Shown here one piece after another: positions 53,594-62,605 of a DNA stretch of 64,000 nt. Each line of letters opens with the position of its first letter. Within the stretch, counting starts at the first letter, position 1. The stretch is taken from NCBI RefSeq assembly GCF_000585415.1, contig NZ_KK073876.1, forward strand, positions 1,547,810 through 1,611,809, given 5' to 3'. The notes under the pieces are model-generated. The model had not been told where the DNA came from, did no database searches, and saw nothing but the letters and a program-made list of their open reading frames with translations. The translations under genes and the position numbers were made by a program. This DNA comes from Sphingomonas jaspsi DSM 18422. Its GTDB lineage: Bacteria > Pseudomonadota > Alphaproteobacteria > Sphingomonadales > Sphingomonadaceae.

Positions 53594-54945
53594 CGTTGAA
53601 GATGCGACCATGGCTGGCGCCGTCCTACCTCCTGCTCTGCCTGCTGCTGGGTGGCAGTTCGCAGGCCATACTCGGCAATGTCGTCATCCAGCTGGCGGGA
53701 CTTGCCATTATCGCCGTCGCCACGTTCACGAAGACAGCGCGACCCGATCCGGCTTGGCGCGGCTTTCGCTGGCTCCTGATATCCCTGGGGCTGGTGGTGC
53801 TATTACAGCTGGTGCCGCTTCCCGCGGCGCTTTGGCAGGCATTGCCGGGCAGGTCGCTGGTCCGCTCTGGCGACTTGTTGCTGGGGATCGGCAATGTGTG
53901 GCGCCCGCTCAGTCTGTCGCCGTTCGATACGCTTTCGACCTTGCCCGCATTCATTCCCCCCGTCGCCATGCTGACTGCTATCCTGGTCCTTCACAGCCGA
54001 TCGGGCGAGCGCATGGCGACCGTGCTGGCCGTCGCGGCGATGACGGCAATGGTGCTCGGCGCGCTGCAGTTGGGGTCGCATGACGGACGATTCTATCTCT
54101 ACGCCATCACCAATGTCGGCGTCCTCACCGGCTTTTTCGCCAACGGCAACCACATGGCGGCATTGCTGCTGTGTGTAATCCCGTTCGCGGCCGCGCTGGT
54201 AGAGCGGGGAGGGACCGACGAAAGCGCCCGGCAGCGCAAGATCACGATAATTGTCGTCGCGGTCGGTCTTTGCGCGGTTGCCGTGGCCGGGCTGGCGCTC
54301 AACCATTCGCTGTTCGGTTATGCGATGGTCCTGCCGGTTTGCGTGGCCTCGCTGCTGATCGCATGGCGTCACCGGATCGGAAGGCCCGGACGTCTGGCTA
54401 TTGCCGGGTCATGCATTGTAGCGGCCATCCTTTTGGTCTCGGTCCTGGGCCTCCGCGCCAGCCCGGAACCGACGGGAGGGCTGGAGGCGTCGGTGACCAC
54501 GCGGGCCGAGATGGCGGCCAAGAGCTCGCGATTGCTCGTCGACCATTTTCCCGCTGGTACGGGGATCGGGACGTTCCAACGCGTCTACCCGACCGTCGAA
54601 GATCCAGCCGAGGTGAACCAGGTCTACGTCAACCACGCCCATGACGATTTCCTCGAATGGGTCGTGGAGGGCGGCCTGCCCGGATTGGCGCTGCTTGCCG
54701 CTGCGTTGCTTTGGTGGGGTCAAAAGGCATTGACGATGCTCCGCGATCGTCGGGCCGACGGCTTTGCCCAGGCTGGCCTGATCGCTGCCGTGGTCCTGAT
54801 GATCCACAGCGTCATCGACTTTCCGCTCAGGACCGCGGCGCTTGCGTGCCTGTTTGCCGCGTCGACGGGCTTGATGATCACGTCCCGTCGCCTGCCCAAG
54901 CAACGACCCGAATTGAGGCCGTCGCGGCACTTGCGCATCGACTAG
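53590..54945 (+). CDS. O-antigen ligase / Wzy-like polymerase family protein
   Basis: The 451-residue membrane protein has about 11-12 helices and the Wzy_C pattern with a periplasmic loop ending in VNHAHDDFLEWVVEGGLPG. These proteins join repeat units or transfer polysaccharide to an acceptor. ATG 53590 lies in an ATGA overlap with the previous gene; the long upstream open frame is shadow. An EpsG-like gene 2.8 kb on is a second polymerase candidate, so one may be a ligase. Its end overlaps the convergent nucleotidyltransferase by four bases. Confidence 0.83.
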   Translation: MTLKMRPWLAPSYLLLCLLLGGSSQAILGNVVIQLAGLAIIAVATFTKTARPDPAWRGFRWLLISLGLVVLLQLVPLPAALWQALPGRSLVRSGDLLLGIGNVWRPLSLSPFDTLSTLPAFIPPVAMLTAILVLHSRSGERMATVLAVAAMTAMVLGALQLGSHDGRFYLYAITNVGVLTGFFANGNHMAALLLCVIPFAAALVERGGTDESARQRKITIIVVAVGLCAVAVAGLALNHSLFGYAMVLPVCVASLLIAWRHRIGRPGRLAIAGSCIVAAILLVSVLGLRASPEPTGGLEASVTTRAEMAAKSSRLLVDHFPAGTGIGTFQRVYPTVEDPAEVNQVYVNHAHDDFLEWVVEGGLPGLALLAAALLWWGQKALTMLRDRRADGFAQAGLIAAVVLMIHSVIDFPLRTAALACLFAASTGLMITSRRLPKQRPELRPSRHLRID

Positions 54946-55991
54946 CGGCGAAGGATCTCCCCGATTTGGCGCACGGCCTCGCCAAAGGCGAATGCCGCGC
55001 CCGGGCGTTGGAGCATTTGCAGCAGATGGATCGTGACCGTGCCGAGGTGCCGCATGGTGGGCTCTTGCGTCGCGGCGAGCTGGCGGTTGCATATCATCGA
55101 TGCCGCCCGCAATCCGGCTCCGCCGCTGATCAGCGCCCGTGGCAGGGGGAAATCGAACCACTTTTCGAGCAAGCGCAGGGCAAGAAACGAGGGGCGGCCG
55201 ACCCCGCTCTCCACGGCCTGTTCGTGCCACGTCATTAGCTTTCCAGTCCCATTCGCGAGGACAAAAGCATGAAGGTCGGCCAGCCACTTTAGCCGGAACC
55301 AGGCGCTGGAGGCGCCATGCACGCAGAGATAGGCGTAAAGCGGGGCGTCGGCGAGGGTGGCAAAGGTGCGATTCCCAAGCTCGACCTGTTGTCGCGCCGC
55401 GGAAAGGTCGATGTGTTGGATGAGCGCCGGATTGTCTGCCAACCGCGAATGAAGGTCGACCTGTTGCCCAGACCCGGGGTGAACCCAAACGGACTCCTTC
55501 CGCGACTGGTGCCAGTCGGTCGCCGAACGGGCCGGGCCAGGCACAGTATTTTCAAACCCGACGGTGCGCAGTGCGCCAGCGGCCTTGGCGATATCCGATC
55601 GGGACACCAGCACGTCGATGTCGCAGCTGTCCTTGGCTTGCGGGTGCGGGTAGGTCAGCGCGGCCAGCGTGAATCCTTTCAGGAACAGCAGGTCGATTTG
55701 CTGCGCATCGAAGGATTGCTGGATCGTCGCGGCGGCGGTGAGCGCCTGCAATTGCCCGGCAGCGATCGCCGTTGCGCGTTTACGCAAGATCGCCGCAAGT
55801 TCGGCCGGGACGTCGGCGTTTGCAGCGACCAGTCCGTCCCATGCCAAGCCTTCAACCCGGTGTCGCGCCGCCAAGGTGGTGAACGAAGTCCAGGCGACGC
55901 CTTTCGCCATCGCCAGTTTCGCGCGGGCTGACGGTTCATAGGCGGATCGCACCGCCAGGATCAGGAAAGACAGTTCGTGATCGCCGGGCAT
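54942..55991 (-). CDS. nucleotidyltransferase family protein of lasso-peptide clusters
   Basis: The 349-residue protein has the nucleotidyltransferase_5-like site LKGFTLAALTYPHPQAKDSC with SCDIDVLVSRSD, carrying the catalytic Asp pair, and downstream VDLHSRLADNP. Such NTases are encoded beside HPr-kinase-like enzymes in paeninodin-type lasso clusters, where they may modify the phosphorylated peptide. ATG 55991 is chosen; TTG 56051 would add 20 residues. It is divergent from the kinase gene with 78 bases between starts. Confidence 0.75.
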   Translation of the reverse strand: MPGDHELSFLILAVRSAYEPSARAKLAMAKGVAWTSFTTLAARHRVEGLAWDGLVAANADVPAELAAILRKRATAIAAGQLQALTAAATIQQSFDAQQIDLLFLKGFTLAALTYPHPQAKDSCDIDVLVSRSDIAKAAGALRTVGFENTVPGPARSATDWHQSRKESVWVHPGSGQQVDLHSRLADNPALIQHIDLSAARQQVELGNRTFATLADAPLYAYLCVHGASSAWFRLKWLADLHAFVLANGTGKLMTWHEQAVESGVGRPSFLALRLLEKWFDFPLPRALISGGAGLRAASMICNRQLAATQEPTMRHLGTVTIHLLQMLQRPGAAFAFGEAVRQIGEILRR

Positions 55992-56069
55992 GACCGCGGT
56001 AGAGCAGGCAATCGTGCCTACGCCAAGCAGGACCTTGGCAAGCTGCGCCAAATCGGCTCCACCACGGCA

Positions 56070-56951
56070 ATGCCGCCGTTCCGTTACCGCCTGTTCGGTC
56101 TCAACATCGCCAGCGATATCGAGTTGCCCGACCTTCTACCCGCGACCGGTGAGGCGGTCGATGTGGCCGTGCGGTCCGTTTCGCCCCAGCCGAAACGGTC
56201 GGCGGATATCGCGATCGACGGGGTTGCGACCTATTGCGTGCCCGACGGTCGAACGATCGAAATATCCAAGGCGTCTGACGCGGACTGGGCCGACGTCCGC
56301 CTGTTCCTTCTAGGCAGCGCGATGGGGATGCTCCTGTATCGACGGGGCGACCTGCCGCTCCATGCCAATGCCGTCGACATGGGCGGGGAGTCATGGGCTT
56401 TCTTGGGTGCAAGCGGAGCAGGCAAATCGACGCTAGCCGAATGGTTGCAGCGCCAGGGGCACCGGCTGCTGGCCGATGACATTTGCGTAACGCGTCAAAC
56501 GCTCGCCGGTGAAGTAATGGTCTACGCGGGCATCCCCAGGATGCGCCTGTGGGAGGACGCGGCGATACGCGCCGGCCTCGACCCTGCCAGCTTGCCCCGA
56601 TCGGTTCCCGGAGCCCCGGAGTACCGCAAATATGACGTCGCGGTGGCCCCGTCGTCGGGTCTCGACGCCGTCCGGCTCGCCGCGCTCTGCGTTTTGGACA
56701 GCGGAGGCGAATGGGCCGTCGAACCGCTGCAAGGGCTTGAGGCGGTCGAAAGCCTTTACGCCCACAGTTATCGCGGCGCTCATGTCGGGCCGGTAGGGAA
56801 TGCGGAACGACATTGGCGAAGCTGCCTCGCGCTTGCTGCCGACGTGCCGATGTTCTGCTACCGCCGGACCATGGATCCCGACCGAATGGATGATGAAAAT
56901 CGGCGCGCCGTGGCGGCCATTTCCGCATTTATCGCAGCTAGGCAGCCGTGA
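56070..56951 (+). CDS. HPr-kinase-like protein (lasso peptide C-terminal Ser kinase type)
   Basis: The 293-residue protein has a P-loop (FLGASGAGKSTLAEWL) followed by RLLADDICVT and an N-terminal beta-rich region. This is the HprK C-domain fold without the HPr-regulation N-domain. In paeninodin clusters such kinases phosphorylate the precursor's C-terminal Ser; the candidate precursor at 41959 ends in Ser. ATG 56070 starts the family N-terminus (MPPFRYRLFGLNIASDIELP). It overlaps the convergent PqqD-like gene by 14 bases. Confidence 0.8.
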   Translation: MPPFRYRLFGLNIASDIELPDLLPATGEAVDVAVRSVSPQPKRSADIAIDGVATYCVPDGRTIEISKASDADWADVRLFLLGSAMGMLLYRRGDLPLHANAVDMGGESWAFLGASGAGKSTLAEWLQRQGHRLLADDICVTRQTLAGEVMVYAGIPRMRLWEDAAIRAGLDPASLPRSVPGAPEYRKYDVAVAPSSGLDAVRLAALCVLDSGGEWAVEPLQGLEAVESLYAHSYRGAHVGPVGNAERHWRSCLALAADVPMFCYRRTMDPDRMDDENRRAVAAISAFIAARQP

Positions 56952-57222
56952 CGACCAGGCCTTCGGCGCGCAGCCGTTCGATCAGCTCCGCCACGTCGCG
57001 CCGGCAGATGTCCGGATCGACATCATAGGCGGCCATCAACTCCTCGCACAGCGAATCCAGGGAGGTCGGGACGGCCAGCAACCGCCAGACCGTGGCGCTG
57101 ACGTCCTCCATGCCGAAACACTGGCCTCGGCCAACATCGAGCGCGACGATGTCGTCGCCGATTTCACTAAACAGCACACGGTCGTCGCGGACCAGCAAAG
57201 TGGCATCTTCCGGCATGTCCAA
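56938..57222 (-). CDS. PqqD-like RiPP recognition protein (lasso B1 type)
   Basis: This 94-residue protein has the winged-helix PqqD/RRE pattern: FSEIGDDIVALDVGRGQCF, then SATVWRLLAVPTSLDSLCEE and DVAELIERLRAEGLV. In lasso systems B1 binds the precursor leader and brings it to the B2 protease. It is divergent from the B2 gene with 70 bases between starts, which could hold a shared promoter. No precursor ORF is visible in that gap. Confidence 0.83.
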   Translation of the reverse strand: MDMPEDATLLVRDDRVLFSEIGDDIVALDVGRGQCFGMEDVSATVWRLLAVPTSLDSLCEELMAAYDVDPDICRRDVAELIERLRAEGLVVTAA

Positions 57223-57292
57223 TTCCTTGCACGCACTTTGGCGGTCGGCAAGTACGGTCGACCTGGCAGGCAGGCTGGTCTACACCAGTGTT

Positions 57293-57757
57293 ATGGGAAA
57301 AGGGGCGCAAGGCGGGAGGAGTATCGGCGACGTCTTGCTGGCGGCCGAAGCGCTGATGTTTGTGGCGCTCGCGCGGATCGTGGTCGCCGCGCTGCCATTC
57401 CGGCTGCTGGCGGCCTGGATGTCGCGGCCTTCCGGGCGACGCGCCGCCGCTGCATCGCCCGATCGCCTGCGGCTCGCGGTAGAGCGGGCGAGGCGATATT
57501 CGCCCTGGCGCTGCGTGTGCATCCATCATGGCGTTGCCCTGCACCGAATGCTGCGCCGCCGAGGCTACCCCTCGCATTTCGTTTACGGCCTGTCGTCGGC
57601 AGAAGGCGCACTTGAGGCCCACGTCTGGGTCGAGCTTGACGGTGCGGTGGTGGCAGGCGGGGACGAGGCCGCGACGTTCCAGCCGGTTGCGACATTTCCC
57701 GATGACCTGTCCGGTCGGCCACGGCCCAAAGTATCGGTGGATTGCGTGACGCGCTGA
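57293..57757 (+). CDS. lasso peptide biosynthesis B2 protease (transglutaminase-like)
   Basis: The 154-residue protein has an N-terminal helix (LAAEALMFVALARIVVAALP) and a Cys-His-Asp site: Cys in SPWRCVCIHHGVALH, His in EAHVWVELDGAVV with Asp near it. B2 enzymes cut the leader from the precursor with B1's help. ATG 57293 gives the usual length; an open frame upstream overlaps B1 on the other strand. The EpsG-like gene follows after 28 bases on the same strand, so B2 may be transcribed with exopolysaccharide genes. Confidence 0.83.
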   Translation: MGKGAQGGRSIGDVLLAAEALMFVALARIVVAALPFRLLAAWMSRPSGRRAAAASPDRLRLAVERARRYSPWRCVCIHHGVALHRMLRRRGYPSHFVYGLSSAEGALEAHVWVELDGAVVAGGDEAATFQPVATFPDDLSGRPRPKVSVDCVTR

Positions 57758-57785
57758 GGCTAGGCCCGGTCGGGGGAGGCTGCGC

Positions 57786-58829
57786 GTGATAGCCTATTGG
57801 TTTCTGTTCCTGTGTATCGCCGCCGGCGTCTTGTTTCATCGCGAATCACCGGACGGTGACCGGCCCGGCGTGATGTTCGCGGCTGCAATCGCGCTCATCA
57901 CCATCATGACCGGCCTGCGTTACGAGGTCGGCGGCGATTGGCAGACTTATGAGCGGTTGTTCCACTACACCGTGCTGGTCGGCATCGAGCGAACGATCGA
58001 CACGACCGATCCCGGATATCAGCTCGTCAATTGGCTGGTCGCGCAGGCGGGAGGCACGATCGTTGCCGTCAATCTGGTCTGTGCGATCATTTTCAGCTGG
58101 GGCCTGCAGCGGTTCGCAAGGTCGCAGCCACGGCCGTGGGTCAGCCTGCTGGTTGCCGTCCCTTACCTCGTCGTGGTCGTCGCCATGGGATATACGCGTC
58201 AGGCGACCGCCATCGGCATCCTAATGGCTGGCCTCGCCGCATTGATCGGCGGCGCCGGAATCTGGCGCTTCACCGCCTATGTGGCCGCCGCGGCGATGTT
58301 CCATAAAACGGCGGTCGTGATGCTTCCGTTCGCGATCTTCGCGCTGCAGCGGAACCGTATCATCAATTTGGTCGTCGGCGTCGCGGCGTCGCTGCTGTTG
58401 TACCGATATTTCCTGGCTGACGCGCTCGAACGGTTCGTCGAAAATTATCTCGAGTCCGAATATACCTCGCAGGGCGCCTTCATCCGCCTGATGATGAGTT
58501 TCGTGCCGGCCCTTCTGTTTTTTGCGCTTGGGCGGCGGATGGACTTCGATCAGCGCCAATATCGGCTGTGGTGGATTTTTTCGGCAACGTCGGTGGCGAT
58601 GCTGGCGCTGCTGTACGTCCTGCCGTCATCGACAGCGGTCGATCGCCTGGCGCTCTATCTCATTCCGCTGCAACTGGTGGTGGTGCCGCGGACGATCGAC
58701 CTGTTCAAAGACCAACGCATCGGTCGTTTGCTGGTGCTGGCCTATGCGGCGGCGGTGCTGTTCATCTGGTTGAATTTTGCAACCTACTCGAACGCCTGGA
58801 TCCCTTACGGATTTGCGCCGCTCGGCTGA
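57786..58829 (+). CDS. EpsG-like polysaccharide polymerase membrane protein
   Basis: The 347-residue protein has about nine to ten membrane helices and the EpsG pattern: TIMTGLRYEVGGDWQTYERL near the N-terminus, RQATAIGILMAGLAALIGG and an acidic loop (VENYLESEYTSQG). EpsG-like proteins are Wzy-type polymerases in exopolysaccharide synthesis. The GTG start follows a GGGGGAGG-like ribosome site. It lies between the lasso B2 gene and a convergent UbiA-like gene with a 25-base end overlap. Confidence 0.82.
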   Translation: MIAYWFLFLCIAAGVLFHRESPDGDRPGVMFAAAIALITIMTGLRYEVGGDWQTYERLFHYTVLVGIERTIDTTDPGYQLVNWLVAQAGGTIVAVNLVCAIIFSWGLQRFARSQPRPWVSLLVAVPYLVVVVAMGYTRQATAIGILMAGLAALIGGAGIWRFTAYVAAAAMFHKTAVVMLPFAIFALQRNRIINLVVGVAASLLLYRYFLADALERFVENYLESEYTSQGAFIRLMMSFVPALLFFALGRRMDFDQRQYRLWWIFSATSVAMLALLYVLPSSTAVDRLALYLIPLQLVVVPRTIDLFKDQRIGRLLVLAYAAAVLFIWLNFATYSNAWIPYGFAPLG

Positions 58830-59596
58830 GGCGACAGCAGGGCCCACGCGCCGTGTGCAGCCAACAGCCATAGCCATAGCTCGATCAGCACGTCAGACCC
58901 GATTGCGACGGCGACGAGCGCGATAAGCGGGACGCTCAGCGCCATAGAGGCTGCGGGGAACCAGCGCGCGCGGCGTTCCGGCATCGCGAGCAGCCCCTTG
59001 CTGTCGGCATAGGCAAGGTAACGTAGCGGAACGTAGAGAAGGGCTGCTGCGAGCGCCGTCACAAGCCACCCCGCGAGGCTCAACAATGCCGATATTGGAA
59101 GGATGAAACGTAGCATCGCCAGTTGCATGAAGCTGGACAGTCGCAGCGACGGCGAGCGGACCAGATTGTGCAGCGCCAGCGCCGCCAGCAGCGCGCATTG
59201 GCCGACCAGCCATGGCGTGTTTTGCCACCATCCAGCCCATGCCGCGATCGCCGCCCACCCCGCGAGCCGGACCGCGACGAAGGGCAGAATGAATTGCGGA
59301 GAGGCCGGGAAGGGTGTGCGCTCTCGTCCGTCGCGGTGTCGCGCAGCGTCCCACGCGTCGTTGATCAGATAGCCAATTTCGTAAAGGCAGATGAATGCCA
59401 GATAACCTAGGGCAAAGGCTTGCGCGGCGCCTGCCAAGGTCAGCCCTTCCTGCCGCACCAGGATCCACCACGCGGGCAGCCAGCTGCTCACGACCAGATA
59501 GCCGAGATCGCGAACCGAATTGAGCCGGGTGGTGGCAAAGTAGCCGAACGGCACGAAGGCCAGCATGCTGTTCGCCCTAGAGCGCGATATAGTCAT
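58805..59596 (-). CDS. UbiA-like membrane prenyltransferase, paired with HAD phosphatase
   Basis: The 263-residue protein has about seven to eight helices and a UbiA-like acidic motif (YLINDAWDAARHRDGRERTP, fitting N-D-x2-D). A second motif is RYLAYADSKGLL. UbiA enzymes move an isoprenoid chain; in mycobacteria one makes decaprenyl-phosphoryl ribose with a partner phosphatase. A HAD phosphatase gene directly upstream supports such a lipid-linked sugar donor, but the substrate is not certain. ATG 59596 overlaps HAD by 20 bases; ATG 59566 would leave a 10-base gap. Confidence 0.55.
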   Translation of the reverse strand: MTISRSRANSMLAFVPFGYFATTRLNSVRDLGYLVVSSWLPAWWILVRQEGLTLAGAAQAFALGYLAFICLYEIGYLINDAWDAARHRDGRERTPFPASPQFILPFVAVRLAGWAAIAAWAGWWQNTPWLVGQCALLAALALHNLVRSPSLRLSSFMQLAMLRFILPISALLSLAGWLVTALAAALLYVPLRYLAYADSKGLLAMPERRARWFPAASMALSVPLIALVAVAIGSDVLIELWLWLLAAHGAWALLSPQPSGANP

Positions 59597-60230
59597 GATC
59601 GTCCCCCGCCCACCGCGCTTCGCTGCCCTTCGGAAGCACGATGGTGGCACGGTCGGCCAGCGCAATCAAAGCCCGGTCGGTCAGGTTGTCGGTATAGACG
59701 GAAAGGGGGCGTTCGATCGGCGCACCGCTTTGCGCCAGATATTCCGATTTGCGACCGGTAAGGTCGGTGGCGATACGACCGGTACAGCGGCCACCGTCGA
59801 AGCCGAGCAGGCTTCCCTGCGCTTCTACCCGCAATGCCCGACCGATCGCCTCGGCGACCGGCGAAATGCTGCTCGACAGCAGCAGGATATCGTCCCCGTT
59901 CGCGCGATGGCGCTCAAGGCGCTGCATCACCTCGGCGTTGCTCAATGCGGGCAGTCGCTGGCTCGCATAGGCGTCTGCTTCAGCGTCGATGAGCGCGCGA
60001 TCGTGGCCTGCCAAGGCGGCGATCATCCGGGCCTTGGCAATATCCTTACCCAGAAGCCGGTGCGACAGCGCACCCAACCAGAAGGCCGGGTGCCCGCGGC
60101 CAGTCCAACGCGCGACGCGGGCAGCGACCGCGGGATCGTTCCGCGCGCCGAAAAAGCGCAGGAAGTCGACCGTCGTGTTGACCGAGTAGAGCGTGTCGCA
60201 AATGTCGAAGACGGCCAGACTCATGCTCAA
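59577..60230 (-). CDS. HAD-IB family phosphatase
   Basis: The 217-residue enzyme has HAD motifs: LAVFDICDTLYSVN (nucleophile Asp and acid/base Asp), LLLSSSISPVAEAIG (motif II Ser), a Lys-type segment (LTGRKSEYL) and VYTDNLTDRALI with the C-terminal Asp motif. It likely removes a phosphate from a lipid- or sugar-phosphate. ATG 60230 or 60224 may be used. It overlaps the upstream glycosyltransferase gene by four bases and the downstream UbiA-like gene, so the three are one transcript. Confidence 0.8.
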   Translation of the reverse strand: MSMSLAVFDICDTLYSVNTTVDFLRFFGARNDPAVAARVARWTGRGHPAFWLGALSHRLLGKDIAKARMIAALAGHDRALIDAEADAYASQRLPALSNAEVMQRLERHRANGDDILLLSSSISPVAEAIGRALRVEAQGSLLGFDGGRCTGRIATDLTGRKSEYLAQSGAPIERPLSVYTDNLTDRALIALADRATIVLPKGSEARWAGDDHDYIAL

Positions 60231-61483
60231 GCCTCGGCCGGCAGGCTAAGCGGGGTCAGCGCGTCGTAGATCAGCGAATAGCCTTTGACCGCCAGCGGGA
60301 GGTCGAACATCGTTCGGGCGCGTTCGCGCAGGGTCTGCCGATCAGTCTGCTGCAGATCGGAAAAACGGGCGGCGGCGTGCGCCAGCGAAGAGTCGCTGAG
60401 GTCGGGCAGCGAAAGGCCGGCACCGAGTTCGTGCAGGATTGCCGCCGTGTCGCCGACCGTGTCATTGCCGATCATCGGTACGCCGCAGGCAAGATATTCT
60501 CCGAGCTTGGTCAAGGATACGCCCTTGCTCGACATGCCCTCGGTACAGAAACCGGTGGCGACGTCCACTGCCGCGAGCAAGTCGGGGACTTGCGACCTGG
60601 CAGCATGCCGAACGATCAGGCGTTCGGGCTTGATCGCGATGCCAAGCTCGGCCGCTTGCGCGATCAAGGCGGCATGATCGACGTTTCCGATGACCAGCAT
60701 CGCCGCGTCGGGATGGTCGCGGGCGATCATGCCGAACAGCCGCAGATGGGCGTCGAACCGATAAACGGTGCCGGTCGAACCCAAGTAGCCAAGGACGGGC
60801 GCTTCGGGCGCGATGCCCAAGTCGCGCTTAGCTGCGGCGCGTTCGTCCCTCGACGCCGCGTGGAACAGGTCAAAATCGGTACAGCAGGGAATGACGGATA
60901 TCGGCCCTGGACCAGGATCCGGCCACGACATGATCTCGTCGCGAGCGGCGCCGGTCAGGGTGACGATATGATCCGCCTCGCGAAGCATTTCGGCCTCCCG
61001 TACCTTCCACTGACGGTAAAGCGTTCGCCCGATAAAGTTATCGTCGCGCCAGCGCCCGCCCTCGCGCCGCTGGTCCGCCCAGAAACCGCGCATGTCGAAC
61101 AGTATCGGGATGCCGAAACGGCGCTTCAATTCCAGCGCGACGTAACTGCCCTGATAGCTGCGCCCGTGAACAAGGTCGTAGGTGCCTTGTTCCATCGCCT
61201 GCCGGGCCGCCGCCCGCATGCGGATTAGGTCCCAGGCCTTGGCGAGCAAGGGCGGCCTGTCGTGGAAACGCTGCGGTCGCCAGTCGATCCCGACGTCCGT
61301 GCAACTTGCCCGTACCGCATTGCCCAGCCGTGAGTAGGCCGCGGGCTTTTCGAAGGTGATGGCGGTGATCCGATGTCCGCGCCCGGCGCAACCGGAAAGG
61401 TAGGGCAGGACTTGCGATTGGCCGATCTGGTCGCAAAGGCCGTCGTAGCAAAGGTAGATTATTCGACTCAATCTGGCGGCCAT
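60227..61483 (-). CDS. glycosyltransferase family 4 protein
   Basis: The 418-residue GT-B enzyme has an N-terminal IIYLCYDGLCDQIGQSQVLP, MRGFWADQRREG and a C-terminal VLGYLGSTGTVYRFDAHLRL with EGMSSKGVSLTKLGEYLACG as the donor-binding stretch. It transfers a sugar during exopolysaccharide assembly; the sugar is unknown. ATG 61483 is chosen because the first strand begins there; the longer frame overlaps the divergent glycosyltransferase promoter. The gene starts 91 bases from that gene's start. Confidence 0.84.
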   Translation of the reverse strand: MAARLSRIIYLCYDGLCDQIGQSQVLPYLSGCAGRGHRITAITFEKPAAYSRLGNAVRASCTDVGIDWRPQRFHDRPPLLAKAWDLIRMRAAARQAMEQGTYDLVHGRSYQGSYVALELKRRFGIPILFDMRGFWADQRREGGRWRDDNFIGRTLYRQWKVREAEMLREADHIVTLTGAARDEIMSWPDPGPGPISVIPCCTDFDLFHAASRDERAAAKRDLGIAPEAPVLGYLGSTGTVYRFDAHLRLFGMIARDHPDAAMLVIGNVDHAALIAQAAELGIAIKPERLIVRHAARSQVPDLLAAVDVATGFCTEGMSSKGVSLTKLGEYLACGVPMIGNDTVGDTAAILHELGAGLSLPDLSDSSLAHAAARFSDLQQTDRQTLRERARTMFDLPLAVKGYSLIYDALTPLSLPAEA

Positions 61484-61573
61484 TTCGTGCGGATGCTGCC
61501 GCTTGCTAGGGGTTGGCGCCACGACTTGGCAACCGCTGTTGGTCACGGCGGCCAGCTGTGCCAAGGAACCTGC

Positions 61574-62605
61574 ATGCCCAGCGTCCTGACATGGCCGGCC
61601 GTCAGCGTGGTCGTCACCTGCTACAACCTCGAACGCTATCTAAGGGATGCACTGCTGTCCGTCCGGGCGCAGGATTATCCGGGACCGGTCGAAATCATCC
61701 TGGTCGACGACGCGTCGAGCGATGACAGTCTGGCTTCGGTGGCCGATGTGCCCGGCGTGACGCTCGTCACGAAGGCGACGAACGGCGGCGTCCTGCTGGC
61801 GACGATCGACGGCGTCGAACGAGCAAGCCATGACCTCATCTTCCTGCTCGACGGCGACGATATGTGGGAGGCCAGCAAGCTGCGCCTGTCCGTCGCCGCG
61901 CTCAACGAGCCGGGCGTCGCGTTCGTGACTCACAGCCTCAGCCACATCGACAGTTGTGGGCAGTCGATCGTTCGGTCCAATCGGGTCGAGGCCGGGCTCG
62001 GCAAGGTGCCAGCCGACGGGATGTCGGGCCACTTGCGCGAGTCGATCCTGACCATGCGGGACGACGTCTGGCTCGGCAGCGCGTTCGGATTTCGACGGTC
62101 GCTGGTCGACTGGAATGGTTTTTCGGCCTTTGTCGCCGGACTGCCGGATCCGGCCAATTGCTATCAGGACTGGCCGCTCGCCTACTGGATCGCGGCCCAT
62201 AAGAACGTCCGGCTGTCATATGTCGCCGAACGTCTGTTTGGTTACCGCCTGCACGGCGCCAACCATAGCGGCGATGCCGGGTCAGCATCGCGTGCCGCGC
62301 GCAATTTTCGTCGCGCGGCCAATACGCTCGATGCGATGATCGAAATCGCCGGGCGTTTCGGGGTCGAGACAGGCGTGGCCTCGCTACGCCAGCGCGCGAC
62401 GAGTTATCGATACTTGTCCGGCCTTTACGGAGGCGGGCGGCTCAGCTCGCTCCCGAATTTTGCCCGTTCAGCGCCGAGCTTTGCGGCACGGGGACTGCTG
62501 GCGAAGGAGACCATCAGGTTGTTCGCGATCATGCTGCTCGGTCCCGACCGGTTTGCACAACTGGCGGCGAGGCGGGCGGGCGCCCTCGACCTCAAGACCA
62601 GCTAG
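61574..62605 (+). CDS. glycosyltransferase family 2 protein
   Basis: The 343-residue GT-A enzyme has VSVVVTCYNLERYLRDALLS, the nucleotide motif EIILVDDASSDDSL and the metal-binding FLLDGDDMWEASKL (DxD-like GDD). The C-terminal half (residues 220-343) has an unrelated helical region. It probably adds one sugar to a repeat unit on a lipid carrier. AAGGA lies upstream of ATG 61574. It converges on the flippase gene with a four-base overlap. Confidence 0.87.
   Translation: MPSVLTWPAVSVVVTCYNLERYLRDALLSVRAQDYPGPVEIILVDDASSDDSLASVADVPGVTLVTKATNGGVLLATIDGVERASHDLIFLLDGDDMWEASKLRLSVAALNEPGVAFVTHSLSHIDSCGQSIVRSNRVEAGLGKVPADGMSGHLRESILTMRDDVWLGSAFGFRRSLVDWNGFSAFVAGLPDPANCYQDWPLAYWIAAHKNVRLSYVAERLFGYRLHGANHSGDAGSASRAARNFRRAANTLDAMIEIAGRFGVETGVASLRQRATSYRYLSGLYGGGRLSSLPNFARSAPSFAARGLLAKETIRLFAIMLLGPDRFAQLAARRAGALDLKTS

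Noticed and set aside
57223..57292. Second lasso precursor between the B1 and B2 genes
   Set aside because: The 70-bp gap is too short and holds no ORF with leader and core features.
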